From: Luscinia megarhynchos
Taxonomy: Eukaryota > Chordata > Aves > Passeriformes > Turdidae
Direction: 5' to 3'
DNA length: 64,000 nucleotides
NCBI GenBank assembly: GCA_034336665.1
Contig: CM067576.1
Coordinates: forward strand, 17,876,036-17,940,035
Numbering within the stretch: the first letter of the stretch is position 1; each line of letters starts with the position of its first letter. The translations under genes and the position numbers were made by a program. Positions 58,331 through 64,000 of the stretch are shown in pieces. A model generated the notes under the pieces. The model saw only the letters and a list, made by a program, of their open reading frames with translations. It did no database searches and was not told the origin of the DNA.

Positions 58331-61300
58331 AGTTGTTCAAGGTACATAAACATGCACTTCCCAACTTCTTGAACTGTCCCAAAAGGACAAGAAAATAAAA
58401 CATGGATGCAATGTTCTATAAACCAAAATACTTGCATATAAATACAGACCAAGAAAACAGAAATAATTCACAATCACACCACAACTTTATTTCCTTGTCT
58501 TCCCTACTCTTTGGCCTTAGATATGTTTAACTTCTCTTTGCCTTTGGAGGTCTTCTCTTTTTGGCACTATCATTATAACTCTGAAGAAGCTAATTATATC
58601 AATTCTTAAATGTGAAGCAGATTACAGAACTGGGAAGCTCAGAATATGAGTTCCTAAAGGTTGTATGGCTCTGTAATGACAGTCACAGAAATTCAATAAC
58701 AGCACTGTATGGAATGTACTCAAACACACCCCATGAAACAAATTAAAACAGAGCAATGAATCTCTCACACTGTGCAAATAAGAAAACACAAGAAAATGTT
58801 AGTTTCTACAGTTTTCATAAGGGCTATTATAATGAATTAAGATTTTGGATAATGAATCTTCAGAAGATTACAGTAAAGTTATTACCCGTAGGCACAGTGT
58901 AAATGCTGAAGATATTATAACTTCCTTGAAGCTCTCCAGGCCTCGCTGCAGAGAACTATCACAGCAACATTAAAGCATTTTGTCATGAGCACTGAGGGCA
59001 ACAGCAGACCTGCACCACATTTCCTCAGCCTGGCAGAGCTGAGCACATGGAGCACGTGGAGGGGAGCCTGTCTATCCCCAGGGTGTTTTTGGGAATCCAG
59101 ACAAAGCAGGGGGTTCTACCCTCCACCTCCCTGACCAACAGCCCTGGGACAGCACCCACCAAACCTCCACACTAACTGCAGGTGCCATTCTTATACTGAG
59201 TGCCACAACCCATTTTGTAATTTCCTCCACTTTTTAAATCACACTCAGGTATTTGAGCTTTCAGCACTTAAAAGCTCCATTATAACACAGCAGAAATCCA
59301 GCTCCACATCCCACAGACAGCTTCAGGAAATGGGAACTGAATCCCCTAACTGGGCTATCAGGGTGCCAGACCATTCATCCATCTTTACCTCCTGATCAAA
59401 CTGAGGCCTTCAAAAGCCCTGGCTTTTATCCCCTCTCCTTAGCAGAGGAAAACCTTGGTCACTTCCCCTCAGGACCAGCTGTCTTACAAAGGTAACATCT
59501 CAAAATACTCCTAGCTCAGAGCCTAAACCAAGAGAATGAGCTAATGTGTTGGATGAAACTCTCCAAATGAAGGAACTCTCCAAACAGGCCGTGAGGAAAT
59601 GGCTCAGTTAGTTCAGACAGGATCTCTGAAGGCTCAGGAGGGCTTTCAGCTGCTTTGTACACGGGCTCCTCTCCCATCCACTGTGTTTGTAATCACATAA
59701 ATGACATAGACTATTTATTATCTTACCTCTAAACCTAGCTAAAAATACTGCATACAGTTATCCTCAACTGAAAGAGATGTACTACAATATACCATTCAAA
59801 AATCAGGAGATTGTTATTATAGCCAAGTGTTCTGTTTTAGGGGAAAGGGTAAATGTGTAGCTCACTGTTATGGATGTTATTTCCCCCCTAGTCTATTGAA
59901 ATACTCTGCCATCACAAGCTCAGACAGTAAGAGGTATTAACAGTTCCCACAAAGGCTGTTTCCCAGGCCCTGGTTCCCAGTCCTTCTCTGTTAGTTGGAG
60001 GATTCAGAGGAGTCTGGGGTGCCAGAGTGATTAACTCCCTGCTTCCTGCTCTACAAAATGCCCATACAGTGCCAGCAATAAACCTTCTCTTACATGGAAA
60101 TTGATCTCTATTTCAATCACTATCTCTCAGCTTTTACTTATTTGTTTATTTCTCCTTTTCTTAATCCATGTTTTCTAAAAATCTTGAAAGAAAGATGTAC
60201 AACTCTGCTGAAATTATACAGGAGATCGACAATGAACTAACTGCTCTTATTACTGATGCAGCCTGAGAAGCAATCTCTGTGAAAAACAAAGAAGAAAAAA
60301 GAAAGGGATTTATCTGCTGAGTTTTCAGTTAGCTATTCGTTAAAAGGATGCTTAGCTTAAATAGCCTTGTTTACACTTTCATTTTTGTTAAGCACTGTTA
60401 GGGAGTTTTAATTCCATTGTCTCTTGTGCTCCCCTTCAGGGCTTAAAGAACAGATATTATAGTGAAAACAGAAATAATATTAACAGCTGTTACTTTTTGT
60501 ACGTTTTTCAGAAGATTTTTAGTTTTTGAAGCACAGTTCTGGGCTGCACTCTCCATCAGAGCTATACACTGCACTGCAGAAATCCAAGTCCTGTATGTAG
60601 TCAAGGATTTGCTTAACAAATACTAGCTTAGAATCCTTGGTGATTGAAATGAAGAGCTACTGTGCAGTTACAAGAGTATATTTGTGCCAGTCAGAACACT
60701 CCAAAGAGATGCAGAATTACAGGTACTTGAATAGCAGTAATTCACACTCTGACTTGCCCCTGTAACTATTACAAGTGTGCAGCTAAATTTTATTCAGATG
60801 CTGGATTGTATCTAAATGAGTGGGCCCACTCAGCACACTCATGTGCAATAAACACCAACTCTCAAGAATTGACATCACTTTGGCACATAAAGGCAAGGAA
60901 TAAAAATCAGAGTTACTTAGTCTAGCTCTAAAATCTCTATATCCAAAACCACTGTGCTGTACTGAGTAACAGCACTGCAGGTGTTCTGCATCTCCAGATC
61001 TCATGAGCCTTAAGCACACGAAATTTAGCAGGACCACATCTTCAGAAGAGGCTTTGCACCAGGGCTGTACACGACAGTGCTTTTGCACATTTATCCCAGG
61101 GCATAAGGAGAGGTGTTATAGCCACCACAGCTAATACCAGCAATTTGAACAAGCCTCTTTGGCAAGCCAGAAATAAGATAATTGTTCAACATAGGCCGGC
61201 TCCTCTGAAATACTGGCAGCATTGCCTGTAATTATAGACATCTGTCATTGCTAGCCACTCAGTAGTAACCCTGACATCAATATACAACTATAGCAGCACA

Positions 61301-64000
61301 CTGCCTGCAGGCACAGCAACGGCAGCCAGACCGAGAGGCGGGCAATCATCTGCTCAGCCAAACTATCTGTCAGGGGCTCCTGGCCACAAATAGCTCCTAT
61401 GTTTTGTATCCTTAGGATAATATGTTGATTTATTTTAGCTTCTCTAATATTTACAGTCTAGGCCATCTACTAGAACACAGGAACAAACCTGCTGGCTGGT
61501 GAAGGCAGTTACTGCTCAAAGCACTGCAGAAGGCCATAGCTCACAGTGCCAGCTCCTGGGCAGGCACCTGTGCCCAAACTGCCCTCCCCAAAATCCCCCC
61601 TGCACATTTCCAGCTGCAGGGCACAGGTATGGCTGTGCCCTCACCAGCCCACATCTTACCTACCAGCCTGGAGGAATATTTCCAGTCTGAGCCCTGAGAA
61701 TTTCTGTGCCAAGCGAGCACAGTGAGTCCCAGTATCCCAGAGTTCCCCATGTCAGTACAGTGGAGAGAAGCTCTGCAGAATTATCTTCAACATGCAATTC
61801 TGGAACAGAAATTGCATTAAATGCTGTAAAGTATAGTTATACATTAAATACTTCACCACTGCTGAAAGGCAAGCTGACATATGCTGCTAACCAAGAAATA
61901 CAGTTTCTTGAAATGTACAGCTAAACATGGATAATTCCTTTTTAATTCTAGGGTGAAAATCATGCTGAAACCCTCAGTCTTTTTTTTTTCTTCATTTGAA
62001 AATCCATCTAAGGAAAGGGGCAAAAAGGATTGCAAGTTTAAACTAATTAGGAATTAACTTCCTTACAATTATCTTAATTTGTTATTAACAAAAGCAAGAT
62101 TTCTTAGTATGATTCACAACAGTCTGTGCTGAAGAGAAACTATTAATTACTCGATAGACAGTTAGCTTTCAAGTGAGCTGCATTTTAAAAACCTCCTTTA
62201 AAATACAATTGCTAAATGCCTTACAGTGCTGTAATGTGAGACAGGTTCAAATCTTATTACTTCACTGAAATTAAAACCTAAGTTTTAATACTGTTCAAGT
62301 CGAACAATGATTCCACACTTTATTGCTTTTGAAATCCCTTGATGATCATAGGAAAAAATGCCCTCGAGAAAAAGAGACTCTGTTTTCGATAAACAGAAAA
62401 TACAGTTTGCACTCTTAGCCTCTTTGTCATCACAAAAAAGGATTTAATGCCAATTCTTTAAAAAAAGACTTTTTTCACAAAATGTGCACCTTGTGTGCCA
62501 TTTGTAAAATCAGCTCACTTTCTTTTATTTATTACTGCAGCGCGGCAAGGCAATAAAGCAGCTACTGATAGCTAATAAATTACATGCCTTTTAAAACAAT
62601 TCTCCAGCTACAAAAACTTGTACTACAAAGGCTTACATTTACATGGTACATCATGTGAAGTGTCTACATTTATGTTCTACTTAACCACATAAATCAAATC
62701 TGACCCTTTATTAAACAGACAAGCACAAACCAGGGGCTCCACATAAGATTAAACAAAAGGCAACTTTTAAAGGTTTTCCTACAGATTTACATAACTAAAC
62801 ATAAAATTGGCACCAGCAGTTCAGGTGAAAGTATTTTTAAAATAAATTGCATTTTTAATTAATGCCCTTCAAGACACCTTCAGGAAAAAAAGGTGAGCAC
62901 CATTTTTCAATTACAGCATGATAACACTGATTTACACCTGAATCTAAAAATTAAATAAGGTTCCCAATAATAATTGCAACATATTACTGTAATATAAAAC
63001 AATAATTCTCCAGCACATACTATGCTAACCACGATTTGTATTTTTAATTAAACAAAATATCAGTGATTTGGGAGAGCATTTCTTTGTTGAAACAGATTTA
63101 AAACAAAAAAACCCTGCAGTTTTACTTCATCATGCATCTCTCCAAGAAGTGCTTTCAATTAGACATTTCTATTAAGCTCATTGAACTGCTCTGAAACAGT
63201 TTTTCTCTGTGGCCAGCCCAGCCCTCACTGCTGATGGCCCTGTCTTTGCCTTTCCATCTGCATTATTTTGGGGCTGGGGTGCTCGACTATTTTCATAAAT
63301 TTGTTCCTTACAATTTGATTGTCTCATAAATCATTAAACTAAGCGTTACATTCCTTTTGATTGTCTCTATATCGTCACGCAGCTAAAATTCAGATGTGTA
63401 GTGGAAACATTATTTCCTCCACTCACAATGATTTTTCCTGCTCCTGGAGCTTTGGTTCTGCTTTGCTCACACAACTTTCCCTCTGAAGTTCCAAAATGGC
63501 AGCTCTTTAATCGAGTATGGAAACAGATATTAACTCTCTACTCATAAAACCATTGAAGACATTGCTGTTCCCTGATAAGATAACACCCCTGACACGTCAG
63601 TGGGGTATGGCAGGAGCAGGATTTCCTCCCACAGCCATCCATCACTCTGAACTGAGATGCTGTGGGGCACATCTCTCATTCTGGCCAAGCAAGCACTGCT
63701 TGATGCAAAATGAGATGGGAAATAGTTTTCAGACACTTTTCCACTCCTTTAATCCTAGGTTTACCTTGATAATATGTGATTTATTGTATTTTGCATCAGT
63801 GGTTAAAACACCAAGACAAAGACATTCTTTATCTAAAGCAGACAAAAACAAGGTTTAACAAACCAGGTGGCCAGGACAACAAACAAAGCAGAGCCTGTGG
63901 TTTCCTAATTCAGGTTAGTCTGTCTACTTGTGGGGATGAAATATTGGTGCAATTTTAAGATGGTTGAGAACAACGAGTGAATGAAGCCTGGTGTGTCTGT
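58331..64000. other. AT-rich noncoding DNA, presumed intron
   Basis: About 5.7 kb with no recognised gene, RNA or large repeat. A minus-strand exon-like pattern near 59727-59763 (CTCTTTCAG acceptor, TTTAGAG|GTAAGATA donor) has stops in all frames. The parts at about 61140-61400 and 62000-63540 are repeat-free with homeodomain-type cores and scattered CpGs, and are weak candidates for conserved noncoding elements. A poly-T run lies at about 61980-61989. Confidence 0.5.

Overview
The window looks like bird nuclear DNA from a gene-poor, largely intronic region. Two points support this. Two fragments (47020-47179 and 58165-58330) resemble the 3' end of CR1, the main avian LINE family. One minus-strand exon (12144-12312) encodes a segment of RANBP17, an exportin-7 family protein. 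No bacterial or phage features are seen: no operons, tRNAs, rRNAs or CRISPR. The species cannot be named from the sequence. The density of GC-rich minisatellites would suit a songbird or another neoavian genome, but that is inference.

The RANBP17 exon is the only coding sequence I can defend. It is 169 nt long, open in one frame, and flanked by a good acceptor and donor. It corresponds to the C-terminal region of the protein, roughly 100 residues before the stop. I could not find the exons on either side. If the gene is intact, the remaining 3' exons lie left of position 1 and the upstream exons lie at higher coordinates or beyond 64000. Most of the window is then RANBP17 intron. In amniotes RANBP17 is normally followed by the homeobox gene TLX3. 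That would place TLX3 to the left and make the AT-rich, motif-dense stretches candidate long-range regulatory DNA.

Layout: 1-2006 plain DNA; 2007-4007 a 10/11-bp minisatellite; 4008-6300 AT-rich DNA with two POU octamers; 6301-6600 a CpG-dense block; 8931-10060 a second CpG-dense block with four nested arrays; 10061-11420 a candidate conserved noncoding block; 12144-12312 the exon; 13161-15563 a 30/34-bp array; 19692-20431 a polypurine array; 25341-25745 a 22/23-bp array; 27262-27700 an LTR-like stretch; 32721-35128 a 17-bp array; 37570-38685 an 11/12-bp array; 47020-49062 a CR1 fragment running into a 41/42-bp array; 54434-54842 C-rich repeats; 54901-56170 a 22-bp array; 58165-58330 CR1. The rest is AT-rich noncoding DNA.

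Tandem arrays fill about 13 kb, roughly a fifth of the window. They produce very long open frames, often in several frames and on both strands, because their units contain no stop codon. These are not genes. No new protein system is visible. The most interesting signals are the arrays themselves, several of which repeat known transcription-factor motifs dozens of times, and the divergence of the RANBP17 exon.
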